DNA of 64,000 bases from Massilia sp. Se16.2.3 (GTDB lineage Bacteria > Pseudomonadota > Gammaproteobacteria > Burkholderiales > Burkholderiaceae_D): the NCBI RefSeq assembly GCF_014171595.1, contig NZ_CP050451.1, positions 1 to 64,000 of the forward strand. Reading direction: 5' to 3'. Made by a program: the position numbers and the translations under genes. This document shows, piece after piece, positions 45,729 to 54,657 of this stretch (within the stretch, counting starts at the first letter, position 1; every line of letters begins with the position of its first letter). The notes beneath the pieces are model-generated. The model was not told the DNA's origin and ran no database searches. It saw only the letters and a list, made by a program, of their open reading frames with translations.

Positions 45729-45777
45729 GCGTGGGGTCATTGAAGCCGGGGGCTTCAATGACGTGCCCACCCTACGG
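45729..45777. repeat. Dispersed repeat R8, variant with enlarged centre
   Basis: CCGCGTGGG and CCCACCCTACGG flank a GTCATTGAAGCC...GGCTTCAATGAC palindrome in place of the usual short centre. It is a single arm between the CoA-transferase start and the acyl-CoA dehydrogenase stop. Confidence 0.7.
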
Positions 45778-45827
45778 TTCTGCCATCGTTCACGTATGTG
45801 GTTTCGTTGGGTCCGTAAGCCCAGCGC

Positions 45828-46970
45828 TCACAGCGAGCGGGCGATGATCTCTTTCATGATCTCGTTGGCGCCGCCGTAGATGCGCTGGACGCGTGCGTCG
45901 ACGTACATCTGGGCGATCGGGTATTCGAGCATGTAGCCGTAGCCCCCGAAAAGCTGCACGCACTGGTCGACGACCTTGCACTGCAAGTCGGAGATCCAGT
46001 ACTTGGCCATCGAGGCGCGCACCGTGTCCATGCGGCCTGCCAGCATGTCTTCCACGCAGCGGTCGATGAAGATGCGCGCGACCGTCGCTTCGGTCTTGAT
46101 CTCGGCGAGGACGAAACGCGTGTTCTGCATCTCGATCAGGGCCTGGCCGAAGGCCTTGCGTTCCTTCGCATGTTCGACCGTCAGGTGCAATGCCCGTTCG
46201 ATCGCGGCCACGCCGGCCACGCCGATGATCGTACGTTCATACGGCAGCTCCGTCATCAGCTGGGCAAAACCCCTGCCCTCTTCACCACCGAGCACGCCGT
46301 CCAGGCCGACATGGGCGTCGTCGAAGAACAGCTCGCAGGTGTCCTGCCCCTTCTGCCCGACCTTTTCCAGGATGCGGCCGACCCGGAAACCCGCTTTGTG
46401 GCGGCTTTCCCCCGGGTTGTCGCGCGTTTCGAGCAGCATCAGCGAGATGCCCCTGGCGCCGGCAGCCGGGTCGGTCTTGGCCACCACCAGGATCAGGTCC
46501 GCCAGGTAGCCGTTCGAGATGAAGGTCTTCGAACCATTCATCCGGTAGCCATCGCCGCTCTTCACGGCGACCGTGCGGATGCCTTTCAGGTCGGAGCCCG
46601 CGCCCGGTTCCGACATGGCGATGGCCGCGATCATCTCGCCGCTGGCCAGTTTCGGCAGGTAGCGCCGCTTCTGCTCCTCGGTGCCCTGGTTCAGCAGGTA
46701 GTGGGCGACGATGGCATGCACGTGCAAGCCAAACGCCATGTCGCCGGCGTAGCCGAGTTCCTCGAAGACGATGGCCATGTGGGCGAAATTGCCGCCCGAG
46801 CCGCCGTATTCCTCGGGGATGTCGGCGGCAAGCAGGCCCATTTCGCCAGCCTTGTGCCAGAGCTCGCGGTCGACGTGCTGCTGCGCGCGCCAGCGCTCGC
46901 CGTGCGGCGCGACTTCGCTGGCGACAAAGCGGCGCACGGCGTCGCGGAAGCCTTCGAGTTCCGGGTTCAT
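45828..46970 (-). CDS. Acyl-CoA dehydrogenase
   Basis: This protein has about 380 residues. It is an FAD-dependent alpha,beta-dehydrogenase of acyl-CoA. Visible are FRDAVRRFVASEVAPHGE, IPEEYGGSGGNFAHMAIVFE, the FAD/substrate motif AIAMSEPGAGSDLKGIRT, GSKTFISNGYLADLILVVAK, the ER-x-x-x region (TELPYERTIIGVAG), and the C-terminal QLFGGYGYMLEYPIAQMYVD with RIYGGANEIMKEIIARSL. The catalytic base position corresponds to the GGYGY-EYP segment used by many short- or branched-chain enzymes. The start ATG 46970 lacks a good ribosome-binding site and the upstream reading is ambiguous, so the first residues are uncertain. It is in an operon with the thiolase upstream (32-base gap). Confidence 0.9.
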   Translation of the reverse strand: MNPELEGFRDAVRRFVASEVAPHGERWRAQQHVDRELWHKAGEMGLLAADIPEEYGGSGGNFAHMAIVFEELGYAGDMAFGLHVHAIVAHYLLNQGTEEQKRRYLPKLASGEMIAAIAMSEPGAGSDLKGIRTVAVKSGDGYRMNGSKTFISNGYLADLILVVAKTDPAAGARGISLMLLETRDNPGESRHKAGFRVGRILEKVGQKGQDTCELFFDDAHVGLDGVLGGEEGRGFAQLMTELPYERTIIGVAGVAAIERALHLTVEHAKERKAFGQALIEMQNTRFVLAEIKTEATVARIFIDRCVEDMLAGRMDTVRASMAKYWISDLQCKVVDQCVQLFGGYGYMLEYPIAQMYVDARVQRIYGGANEIMKEIIARSL

Positions 46971-47002
46971 CGGGATGGGGTCATCAGTTCCATGCCTGTC
47001 CC

Positions 47003-48186
47003 TTATGCCGACTGGTACAGGGTGACGACGCAAGCACCGCCCAGGCCCAGGTTGTGCTGCAGGGCCGTGCGCGCATTCGCCACTTGGCGAGCGCCGGCGC
47101 TGCCGCGCAGCTGGTGAGTCAATTCAAAGCACTGGGCAAGACCCGTGGCGCCGAGCGGATGCCCTTTCGAGAGCAGCCCGCCGGACGGGTTGGTGACGAC
47201 CTTGCCGCCATAGGTGTTGTCGCCATCATTGATGAACTTGTCGGCGCCGCCTTCCGGGCACAGGCCGAGCGCTTCATAGGTAATCAACTCGTTGTGGGCG
47301 AAGCAGTCGTGCAGCTCGACGACGTCGAGGTCTTCCGGGCCGATGCCGGCCTGGCGGTAGACTTTATCGGCCGCTTCACGGCTCATCTCGTAGCCGACCA
47401 GGCGCATCATGTCGTCGGCATCAAACGTGCTGGGGCGGTCGGTCGTCATGGCCTGGGCGGCGATGAACACATCGGCCTTGAGGCCGCGCTTTTTCGCGAA
47501 TTCTTCCGACACCAGCACCGCAGCGGCGGCGCCGCAGGTCGGCGGGCAGGCCATCAGGCGCGTCATCACGCCGGGCCAGATCATCGGTGCGTCGAGCACG
47601 TCCTGGGCGGTGACTTCCTTCTTGAACAGCGCCAGCGGGTTGTTGACGGCATGGCGGCTGGCCTTGGCGCGGATGCGCGCAAACGCTTCCGGGGCGTGCC
47701 GTATTTCTGCATGTGCGCCAGGCCCGCGCCGCCGAAGTAGCGCAGCGCCAGGGGGATTTCCGGTTTGCCGACCAGGCGGTCGGTGACGGCGTCGAAATCG
47801 TCGAAGGGCGCCGGGCGATCGGTGAACACCGAGCCGAGCGCGCCTGGGCTCATCTGCTCGAAGCCGAGCACCAGCACGCATTCGGCGGCGCCGCTGGCGA
47901 TTGCCTGGCGCGCCAGGAACAGGGCCGTGGAGCCGGTCGAGCAGTTGTTGTTGACGTTGACGATGGGGATGCCGGTCATGCCGACGCCGTACAGGGCTTT
48001 CTGGCCGCAGGTGGAGTCGCCATACACGTAGCCGGCATAGGCCTGCTCGATGTCGGCGTAGTCGACGCCGGCGTCCTGCAGGGCGGCGCGGGCGGCAATG
48101 CCGCCCATCTGGTGGTAAGGCGCGCTCGCGCCGGGCTTGGCGAAGGGGATCATCCCGACGCCGGTCACGAATACCTTGCGGCTCAT
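47003..48186 (-). CDS. Thiolase (SCP-x/lipid-transfer type acetyl-CoA acyltransferase); one frame break
   Basis: This protein has about 394 residues. The start MSRKVFVTGVGMIPFAKPG and NVNNNCSTGSTALFLARQAI (nucleophilic Cys), VVELHDCFAHNELITYEALG, and NPSGGLLSKGHPLGATGLAQ (catalytic His) define the SCP-x-like thiolase branch, which cleaves 3-ketoacyl-CoA including branched or sterol side-chain substrates. The frame changes at the G4 run 47691-47694 (one base missing). It is first of three acyl-CoA genes on this strand, implying a small beta-oxidation module. The start 48186 is followed by a typical N-terminus; GGAGAC precedes it. Confidence 0.88.
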
Positions 48187-48351
48187 GTTGTCTCCTGTGG
48201 TGGTTGGCTTGGCGGCCTTTATCCGATCGATTATAGCCAGAGGGCGCGGCGGCGAACGGCCGAGTCGTTGGAAGCCTTCCTCTATTTTCCTGATCATGTC
48301 GCTAACTCGCTTATACTGACCGCATTCCACCTTGATAAGGAGCCGTCCTGC

Positions 48352-50052
48352 ATGCATCATGAACTCAGCCTGATCACCACCATCGCCGCCGCACTGGGCG
48401 CCGGGCTCCTGTTCGGCATGCTGGCCGTGCGCCTGAAGCTGCCGGCGCTGGTCGGCTACCTGGCCGCCGGCATCGTCATCGGACCGGCCACGCCGGGTTT
48501 TGTCGCCGACGTGTCGCTGGCGTCGCAATTGGCCGAGATCGGGGTGATGTTGTTGATGTTCGGGGTGGGCCTGCACTTCTCGCTGCGCGACCTGCTCGAT
48601 GTACGGAAAATCGCCCTGCCCGGCGCGGTGCTGCAGATCGCGGTGGCGACCGCCATGGGCATCGGCATGGCGCACCTGTGGGGCTGGTCGCTGGGAGCCG
48701 GCCTGGTGTTCGGCCTGGCGCTGTCGGTAGCGAGCACCGTGGTGCTGCTGCGGGCGCTGGAAGCGCGCGGTATCCTCGACTCGATGAACGGACGCATCGC
48801 GGTGGGCTGGCTGGTGGTGGAAGACCCGGTGACGGTGCTGGTGCTGGTGCTGCTGCCGGCCTTGGCCGGCCCGCTGGGCGGCAAGAGCGCCGGCGGCGAT
48901 ACTTCGCTCTGGCTCGCGCTTGGCAAGACGCTGCTGCAGGTCGGGGCTTTTGTTGCCTTCATGCTGGTAGTCGGCCGCAAGCTCTTTCCCTGGTTCCTGT
49001 GGAAGGTCGCCAAGACGGCGTCGCGCGAGCTGTTCACGCTGGCCGTGATCGCGGCCGCGGTCGGCATCGCCTACGGCTCCTCCGAATTGTTCGGCGTGTC
49101 GTTCGCGCTGGGCGCCTTCTTTGCCGGCATGGTGCTGCGCGAATCGGACCTCTCGCACCGCGCGGCCGAAGAATCCTTGCCGTTGCGCGACGCGTTCTCG
49201 GTGCTGTTCTTTGTCTCGGTCGGCATGCTGTTCGACCCGATGGTGCTGGTCGAGAGCCCCTTGCGGGTGCTGGCGGTGGTCGCGGTGATCATCTTTGGCA
49301 AGTCGATCGCGGCGATGGTGCTGGTGCTGGCGCTGCGCTATCCCTTGAATACCGCGATCACGGTCTCGGCCAGCCTGGCGCAGATCGGCGAGTTCTCGTT
49401 CATCCTGGCCGCGCTCGGCATTTCGCTGGAACTGATGCCGCAGGAAGGGCAAAGCCTGATCCTGGCCGGCGCCATCATCTCGATCGCGGTGAACCCGCTG
49501 CTGTTCAAGGCGATCGAGCCGCTGCAGCGCTGGCTGCGCGACAAGTCCGGCATCGCCGGCAAGCTGGAACGCTCGAACGATCCGCTGGCCGAACTGCCGA
49601 TGACGGTGCCCCACGAGCGCCTCACCGGCCAGGTGGTGCTGGTCGGCTACGGCCGCGTGGGGCGGATGATCGCGGCAGAACTGACGGCCCGGGGCGTCCA
49701 CTTCGTCGTCGCCGAGCAGAACCGCGAGCTGGTCGAGATGCTGCGCCGCCAGGACCAGCCGGCCGTGGTCGGCAACGCGGCCGAGCCGGCGGTGCTGATC
49801 CAGGCGCACATCGCGCAGGCGGCAGTACTGGTGATCGCCACGCCCGACACCTTCCACGTGCGCGCCATGATCGAAACGGCGAAGATGCTCAACCCGGGCA
49901 TCCGCTGCGTGGTGCGTACCCATAACGCGGAAGAAGCCAAGCTGCTGCGCACCGACACGGGCGGCAAGGTGTTTCTGGGCGAACAGGAGCTGGCGGGGAG
50001 CATGACGCGTTATGTCATCGATTCGCTGAAGGATGTGCAGCACGGGCATTGA
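48352..50052 (+). CDS. Kef/YbaL-type monovalent cation:proton antiporter with RCK domain
   Basis: This protein has 566 residues. The N-terminal part holds about 12 membrane helices of the CPA2 family (LPALVGYLAAGIVIGPATPG; LAEIGVMLLMFGVGLHFSLR; ALSVASTVVLLRALEARG; LAQIGEFSFILAALGISLEL). The C-terminal RCK/TrkA-N domain has VVLVGYGRVGRMIAAELTAR and VIATPDTFHVRAMIETAKML. It is closest in layout to E. coli YbaL/KefB. It is expected to exchange K+ or Na+ for protons under nucleotide control at the inner membrane. AAGGAGCC precedes ATG 48352. The gene is monocistronic and followed by repeat R9 and a terminator. Confidence 0.92.
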   Translation: MHHELSLITTIAAALGAGLLFGMLAVRLKLPALVGYLAAGIVIGPATPGFVADVSLASQLAEIGVMLLMFGVGLHFSLRDLLDVRKIALPGAVLQIAVATAMGIGMAHLWGWSLGAGLVFGLALSVASTVVLLRALEARGILDSMNGRIAVGWLVVEDPVTVLVLVLLPALAGPLGGKSAGGDTSLWLALGKTLLQVGAFVAFMLVVGRKLFPWFLWKVAKTASRELFTLAVIAAAVGIAYGSSELFGVSFALGAFFAGMVLRESDLSHRAAEESLPLRDAFSVLFFVSVGMLFDPMVLVESPLRVLAVVAVIIFGKSIAAMVLVLALRYPLNTAITVSASLAQIGEFSFILAALGISLELMPQEGQSLILAGAIISIAVNPLLFKAIEPLQRWLRDKSGIAGKLERSNDPLAELPMTVPHERLTGQVVLVGYGRVGRMIAAELTARGVHFVVAEQNRELVEMLRRQDQPAVVGNAAEPAVLIQAHIAQAAVLVIATPDTFHVRAMIETAKMLNPGIRCVVRTHNAEEAKLLRTDTGGKVFLGEQELAGSMTRYVIDSLKDVQHGH

Positions 50053-50083
50053 GCTGGCACGTACGGCGCCCGCCGGGAAAACA

Positions 50084-50193
50084 CGTAGGGTAGGCGGCTC
50101 CGCCGCCTACGCGTTCCATCATCCCTTGCAAAGGGGCGCGGTCAGACGCATCCGTGCATTGAACGCGCAGGCGGGGAACCCGCCTACCCTACC
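50084..50193. repeat. Dispersed inverted-repeat pair R9 (GTAGGCGG subtype)
   Basis: CGTAGGGTAGGCGGCTCCGC...TACGCGTT at 50084-50115 and its inverse GAACGCGCAGGCGG...CCTACCCTACC at 50161-50193 lie between the antiporter stop and a terminator. Confidence 0.85.
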
Positions 50194-50219
50194 GGCATAT
50201 ACATAGCCCGTTTGCCCGC

Positions 50220-50258
50220 AAAAAAGCCCGCTGGCGGCAACGCACAGCGGGCTTTTTT
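50220..50258. terminator. Bidirectional rho-independent terminator
   Basis: AAAAAAGCCCGCTG (50220-50233) is the exact inverse of CAGCGGGCTTTTTT (50245-50258), giving a GC core of 8 bp with A and T tracts on both sides. It can stop both the antiporter transcript (plus) and the FtsH-like transcript (minus), whose stops face each other. Confidence 0.9.
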
Positions 50259-50279
50259 ATTGAGCGGTAACGCTTTGGC

Positions 50280-52238
50280 TTACGCCGCCACCATCTCCCC
50301 GGTCTCGGCGCACAGCTTCAGGTTCGCATGTTTCGGCGCGAAGTTCAGCAGGTCCTTGCGCTCTTCCAGCAGCGTGAAGACGGCGTCTTTCGACAGCACG
50401 TACTGGTCGAGCAGCGTGTCCTTCAGCGATTCGATCAGCGCGCGGTAGTCGCGCATCGCGCCCAGGGTGTAGCTATACAGTTCGTCGGCCTTCTCTTCCA
50501 TCTGGCGCAGCGTGTGCTCGCCGCTGGCGTCGTTTTTCAACTGGCTGTAGTCGATCTTCGAACGCGAATACATCGACAGGCGGTTCACCATCAGGTTGAG
50601 CATCTTGGTGACCTTCTCGATGTCGTTCTGGGCGCCGACCGAGATGCCGCGGGCGCCGTAGAACAGCTCTTCGGCCGCCATGCCGCCGTACAGGCCGATC
50701 ACGTCGCGCTCGAGTTCTTCCAGCGTGCGCAGCGACATGTCGTCACCGGACTGCAGCACATAACCCAGGGCGCCGATTTTAGAGACGGCTTCCGTCGAAA
50801 TCTTCAACAAGTGCGACTTTTCCTTCACTTCGGACAGGCTGAGGCCGGCGCGCAGGTGCGGGTCGATCTGCATGAAGAAGTGGCCCAGTTCGTGCAGGGC
50901 GATGCGCTCGCGCTGCTTGTGTTTTTCAGCCGTCGTGGCGCGGTCGGTCAGGCCGATGGTGGCACGCTCGTAGGCACGGAACAGCAAATCGGTATTGATG
51001 ATCGTCTTTTCCTGGATCGACAGCATCGATGCGCGCTCGACCACGGTTTCCAGCAGCGCCGGGCTCAGGTTCTGGGTAATTTCGGCCACCTGGTCCAGGT
51101 CGAGGTCGTTATAGTCGACCAGCCCTTCCTTCTTACGGGACAGGAAGCTACGCAGCAATTCGCGGCGCTCGCCCTTGTTTGGCAGGCGGAAGTTGATCTT
51201 CACCGAGAAGCGGCGCAGCATCGCTTCGTCCATCTCGGTCGAGGCATCGTCGAAGTTCGAGGCGATGATCCAGATCACGTTCTGGCCCTTGTCGCTCTTC
51301 ACGCCGTCCAGCAGGCCCAGCAGGGTGTTGGCGGTATCGTCTTCCCATTTCTTTTCGCTGCGGCCGCGCGGCATGAACAGGCTCTGGCCTTCGTCGAGGA
51401 AGATGATGCACTTGCCCTTGGCGCAGGCCTTGCGGTACAGGGCGTTCAGCGCTTTCGAGCCGCCGCCGACGTAGCCCGATTCCAGCGCCGAACCGGAAGC
51501 GGAAATCAGCGGCATGTTCAGGCGCTTGGCCAGGTAACCGACCAGCTTGGTTTTACCGGTACCGGCAGGCCCGGTCAGCATCACGTTGAAGGGCTTGTCG
51601 ATGTTGTGCGACGCGTATTCCTCACGGTTACGGATCATGTCTTCCAGGTGCAGCACTTCCTGCTTGATGTCTTCCATGCCGATCAGGTCATCCATGCTGC
51701 CCTTGAGCTTGTCAGGGGTGATCATGGTCGAGCTCGCACCCATGCCCGGGATGCCGAACTTCAGGCTGTAGACGATCAACAGCAGCAGGACGATCTCGAA
51801 AGCGTGGCGCTTGAGGAAGTCGCCGGTGCCGGCGGCAAAGCCCGTGCCCTCGTCGAGCACGGCTTCGTGCGACGCGAGGAAGTCTTCCTTGGCGATCGAA
51901 TACGGAATCGCGTTCTTCAGCAGCACTTCGCGCTCGAGCGACAGGTGCGAGGTGCTCGGCACCTTGACCACGTGCAGCTGCGGGGCACCCTTGAACTTGT
52001 AGACATAGCGCGGCGACTCGGACAGCGGCTTGGCCACCATCAGGTACTCGAGCTTGTCCTTCTGGGCTGCCAGGCGCGTGATTTCAGAAATGTCCTGGGA
52101 GTGAACGACCGGGCTTGGATCCTGCGGCACGTTGGCCGAATAGATCGCCACGCCGGTGGCAATGCCCAGCAGCATGGCTGCGGCGATGCGTACGTAGACG
52201 TTCTTGAAGGCAATCTGAAGTCGAGCAAAGTTGGGCAT
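50280..52238 (-). CDS. Divergent FtsH-like membrane AAA+ metalloprotease
   Basis: This protein has 652 residues. TM1 (about 17-35), a periplasmic domain, TM2 (about 147-165), an AAA domain with Walker A GPAGTGKT (223-230), Walker B IIFLDEGQS (278-286) and a second region of homology NFDDASTEMDEAMLRRF (328-344). Then follows a peptidase M41-like domain with zinc motif HELGH (449-453), AAEEL (521-525) and NDIEKVT (538-544), which supplies the third ligand. Canonical FtsH has HEAGH and an RPGRFDR arginine-finger segment; here these are HELGH and LRRFSV, so it is not the housekeeping FtsH but a paralogue. It probably degrades membrane or cytosolic substrates. It is monocistronic. Confidence 0.85.
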   Translation of the reverse strand: MPNFARLQIAFKNVYVRIAAAMLLGIATGVAIYSANVPQDPSPVVHSQDISEITRLAAQKDKLEYLMVAKPLSESPRYVYKFKGAPQLHVVKVPSTSHLSLEREVLLKNAIPYSIAKEDFLASHEAVLDEGTGFAAGTGDFLKRHAFEIVLLLLIVYSLKFGIPGMGASSTMITPDKLKGSMDDLIGMEDIKQEVLHLEDMIRNREEYASHNIDKPFNVMLTGPAGTGKTKLVGYLAKRLNMPLISASGSALESGYVGGGSKALNALYRKACAKGKCIIFLDEGQSLFMPRGRSEKKWEDDTANTLLGLLDGVKSDKGQNVIWIIASNFDDASTEMDEAMLRRFSVKINFRLPNKGERRELLRSFLSRKKEGLVDYNDLDLDQVAEITQNLSPALLETVVERASMLSIQEKTIINTDLLFRAYERATIGLTDRATTAEKHKQRERIALHELGHFFMQIDPHLRAGLSLSEVKEKSHLLKISTEAVSKIGALGYVLQSGDDMSLRTLEELERDVIGLYGGMAAEELFYGARGISVGAQNDIEKVTKMLNLMVNRLSMYSRSKIDYSQLKNDASGEHTLRQMEEKADELYSYTLGAMRDYRALIESLKDTLLDQYVLSKDAVFTLLEERKDLLNFAPKHANLKLCAETGEMVAA

Positions 52239-52809
52239 ATCGGTACTCTACAAATGTATGGGTGCGCGTGATGCGACAGTGCAAACAGCGAAGGCTTTTC
52301 CGATTGGCGCTTGTCGGAGCAGCGGCGGCGCAGGGGCCGTGGGGGATGCGAACATGTGTGTTCGACATCGTTTTGATGCCCTAAGGCAACAGGGATAGGG
52401 AGACTATACCTGTAAAAAAACCGGGGATGTATACGTGGAGCTTAAAATTTTTTGATCGATCTCATAGCTGGAAAAGCTGGCAACGGTTTTCATTGCCGAC
52501 TTGGCAAAGAAAGCAGCATTCCGCCTGCTCAGCAGGAAAAGTCGTTGCCCGTTCTTTAACGAACTTGTCGATATGGCTTGTTCGTTTGATACCGCTGACA
52601 TGAACGCTTGTCGCATTTCTTTAACATGGCCAGGCAAGCTTCCGGCCGTGCCTTGCCCCTGTGTTTTCCGAACGAATCGAACAAGGTCGCGACACGCTGT
52701 TTTGCTATGCTGTCCATGACGATGCCCATGTCGTCAACGCCGTTGCTCCGCCGTGCCGTTTGTTTGTGTATCGGGTGCTTGTATCAGCACCTGCAAGGAA
52801 GGAACGACC
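52239..52809. other. AT-richer 570-base gap between divergent genes
   Basis: This separates the FtsH-like gene (minus) from the small PEP-CTERM-like gene (plus). It is clearly less GC-rich than the surrounding genes, with A/T tracts near 52415 and 52448. It likely contains both promoters. Short open frames of 70-80 codons occur on each strand but lack ribosome-binding sites and recognisable sequence, so no gene is called. Confidence 0.45.
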
Positions 52810-53097
52810 GTGAACAGAATCGCCCTCGCAGCAGCACTTGCCCTCCTCGTCGGCGGCGTCGCGCAGGCCAGGGTCATCGAACTGACGCCCGAGCCTGCTG
52901 CAGCTAGCGCCCCGCCGCGCATCCTGCAGGGAAGTGTTCCTTCTCGGCATGGCGCGCAGCATGGCCTGCAGTATGCTGCCCTGCTTCCCAGCCGTTTGCC
53001 GGAACTGCCCGAACCGGAAGTGTTTGCCATGATGCTGGTCGGCCTGGTGCTGATCGGTTACCGGGCGCGGCGGGAAAGCAGCGAGAAATTCGAGTGA
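52810..53097 (+). CDS. Small PEP-CTERM-like secreted protein
   Basis: This 95-residue protein is read from a GTG with AAGGAACGA upstream. The N-terminus is a signal peptide (NRIALAAALALLVGGVAQAR), the middle is about 45 residues rich in Pro/Ala/Ser, and the end is LPEPEVFAMMLVGLVLIGYR followed by ARRESSEKFE: the PEP motif, a hydrophobic helix and an Arg cluster, as in PEP-CTERM sorting signals. Little remains for a functional domain once signal and sorting parts are removed. The tail after the Arg cluster is longer than usual. The function is unknown. Confidence 0.68.
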   Translation: MNRIALAAALALLVGGVAQARVIELTPEPAAASAPPRILQGSVPSRHGAQHGLQYAALLPSRLPELPEPEVFAMMLVGLVLIGYRARRESSEKFE

Positions 53098-53123
53098 GTC
53101 GCAAGCCGGGCCGCGGATGAGGT

Positions 53124-53690
53124 TCAGGCGCCCGGCGGCACCGGCGCGGCCTCCGTACACAGCGCGTACAGCTTGCACAGCGTGTTCCAGTTACGCGAAG
53201 TCGTATTGTCACCCAATAGCTTGCCCAGTGCGGCCGCGGCAGCACTGTCGAGTACGCCCGTAGGACACCAGACGTAGGCCGCGCGCCGTCCGACCGCCAG
53301 CGCCTCTTGACCCCAGTCGCGCTCGCACAAGGGCAGGATGACTTCGCGCATCGTCCCATCGGGCAGCAGGAACACCAGCAGGCGCGAATGGTCCGAGGCT
53401 TGCTCCAGCAGCGTGTTTTCGGCAAGGACCGCCGCCAGTTCCTCGCGGCCCAGCACCAGAACACGTGCCGCGACGCCGAGCTTGAGCACCAGCTGTTCCT
53501 CGATGGCCGCAGCGGCCAGGCCCGGTTCGACCGCAGCGGCGCTGAACACGATGTTGCCGCTGTTGAGAACACTGCGCACATCGTCAAAACCGAGGTCTTC
53601 GGCCAGCTTGCGCAGGTCGGCCATCGCCACGCGTTTGGCGCGGCCGACGTTAATGCCTCGTATCAGGGCGATATAGCGGTCACTGGTCAT
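53124..53690 (-). CDS. DUF1697 family protein
   Basis: This 188-residue cytosolic protein has the family start RYIALIRGINVGRAKRVAMA, then LRKLAEDLGFDDVRSVLNSG with NIVFSAA, and a later RAAYVWCPTGVLDSAAAAAL ending TSRNWNTLCKLYAL. These match DUF1697 (IRGINVG, YLNSGNVVF and RNW-T motifs), widespread proteins of unknown role. It is convergent with the small PEP-CTERM-like gene and 40 bases downstream of the GST gene on the same strand. Confidence 0.9.
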   Translation of the reverse strand: MTSDRYIALIRGINVGRAKRVAMADLRKLAEDLGFDDVRSVLNSGNIVFSAAAVEPGLAAAAIEEQLVLKLGVAARVLVLGREELAAVLAENTLLEQASDHSRLLVFLLPDGTMREVILPLCERDWGQEALAVGRRAAYVWCPTGVLDSAAAAALGKLLGDNTTSRNWNTLCKLYALCTEAAPVPPGA

Positions 53691-53730
53691 GGCGCCATGT
53701 TACCGCCAATACACATACGACGACGTACGA

Positions 53731-54336
53731 TTATTGAAGCAGGCCTTCCGCGCGCAGTGCCTGCTGCACTGCCGGACGCGCGCCGATACGGGCACGGTAG
53801 GCTCCCAATGCCGGCAAGCCGCTCAGGTCGAACTTGATGACGTCGGTCCAGCTTAGTACGGTAAACAGATAGGCATCGGCGACGCTGAAGGCCTTACCGA
53901 GGTACTCGCGGTCTTCCAGTTGCGCGGCCACGTACTCGAGACGCAGGCCGAGCATCCTGCGCGCATGCGCCTTCATGTCGTCGGTCGCGGCCGGATTGAA
54001 CATCGGGCTGAAGTTCTTGTGCAGCTCGCTGGAAATGAAGCCCAGCCAGCCGACGATCTGGTAGCGTGCGACCTCGCCCACTGGCGGCAGCAGGCCCGCG
54101 CCCGGCACCAGGTCGGCCAGGTACTGGACAATGGCGGGCCCTTCGGTCAGGACGGTACCGTCGTCCAGCGCCAGCGCCGGCACATAGCCTTTCGGATTGA
54201 CGGCACGGAAATCCGCGCCGCTCGCCGTCAGCTTGTTACGCAGGTCGACGCGCTCGGCCGTGAAGGGCAGCCCGGTTTCGAGCAAGACGATGTGCGGAGA
54301 GAGCGAGCAGGCGCCGGGGCTGAAATACAGTTTCAT
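53731..54336 (-). CDS. Glutathione S-transferase (GstA/beta-class-like)
   Basis: This 201-residue protein has N-terminal thioredoxin-like domain MKLYFSPGACSLSPHIVLLE with the beta-class catalytic Cys in GACSLSPH, the cis-Pro NPKGYVPALALDDG, the glutathione-binding LTEGPAIVQYLADL, and an all-helical C-terminal domain with YLGKAFSVADAYLFTVLSW. It conjugates or reduces substrates with glutathione in the cytosol. GGACATCC precedes ATG 54336. It is adjacent to the DUF1697 gene but with no obvious joint role. Confidence 0.93.
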   Translation of the reverse strand: MKLYFSPGACSLSPHIVLLETGLPFTAERVDLRNKLTASGADFRAVNPKGYVPALALDDGTVLTEGPAIVQYLADLVPGAGLLPPVGEVARYQIVGWLGFISSELHKNFSPMFNPAATDDMKAHARRMLGLRLEYVAAQLEDREYLGKAFSVADAYLFTVLSWTDVIKFDLSGLPALGAYRARIGARPAVQQALRAEGLLQ

Positions 54337-54561
54337 GGATGTCCTTTATGGGTATCGACAAGCCTGCGCCAGGCGGCGTGGCCGGCGCGGCAGGGCGAGA
54401 ATACAGCAATCGTGCCTTCATTGCCGTGACTGCGCGGGACGGGAAGCTTCAGATGGCCAGGGACGCCACGGCCGGGAAGCCGACGCGGCAAAGAGGAAAC
54501 AGGAGGAAAAACGGAGGAAAAAAAGGCGACAACGCATCTGCGCTTCGCCAACGGTACGCGC

Positions 54562-54611
54562 AAAAAGAAAAGGCAGCGTGCGTGACGTCCTCAGGACGCC
54601 AAGCCGCTGCC
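54562..54611 (-). terminator. Rho-independent terminator for the HTH gene
   Basis: On the minus strand GGCAGCG (54605-54611) pairs with CGCTGCC (54572-54578), enclosing an inner GGCGTCCTGAGGACGTC stem, and is followed by TTTTCTTTTT. It lies 47 bases after the stop at 54658. The rest of 54337-54657 holds no recognisable gene. Confidence 0.78.
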
Positions 54612-54657
54612 TGGCATAACCGAAGGCATGGCAGTCAATCCTGCCACGCCCACGGTA

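Noticed and set aside
47581..50049. Open frame of 822 codons on the minus strand, antisense to the Kef-type antiporter and running into the thiolase
   Set aside because: Its antiporter part is His/Gln/Arg-rich with no family similarity, as expected from the complement of a GC-rich gene. Its only real segment is the start of the thiolase, already annotated from 48186.
50328..52271. Open frame of 647 codons on the plus strand opposite the FtsH-like gene
   Set aside because: Composition is typical of an antisense shadow (rich in Val, His, Gln, Arg), with no ribosome-binding site and no recognisable domain, while the opposite strand encodes clear Walker and zinc motifs.
52404..52637. 77-codon open frame on the minus strand in the AT-rich gap
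   Set aside because: No ribosome-binding site, no similarity that I recognise, and it occupies what should be a promoter region.
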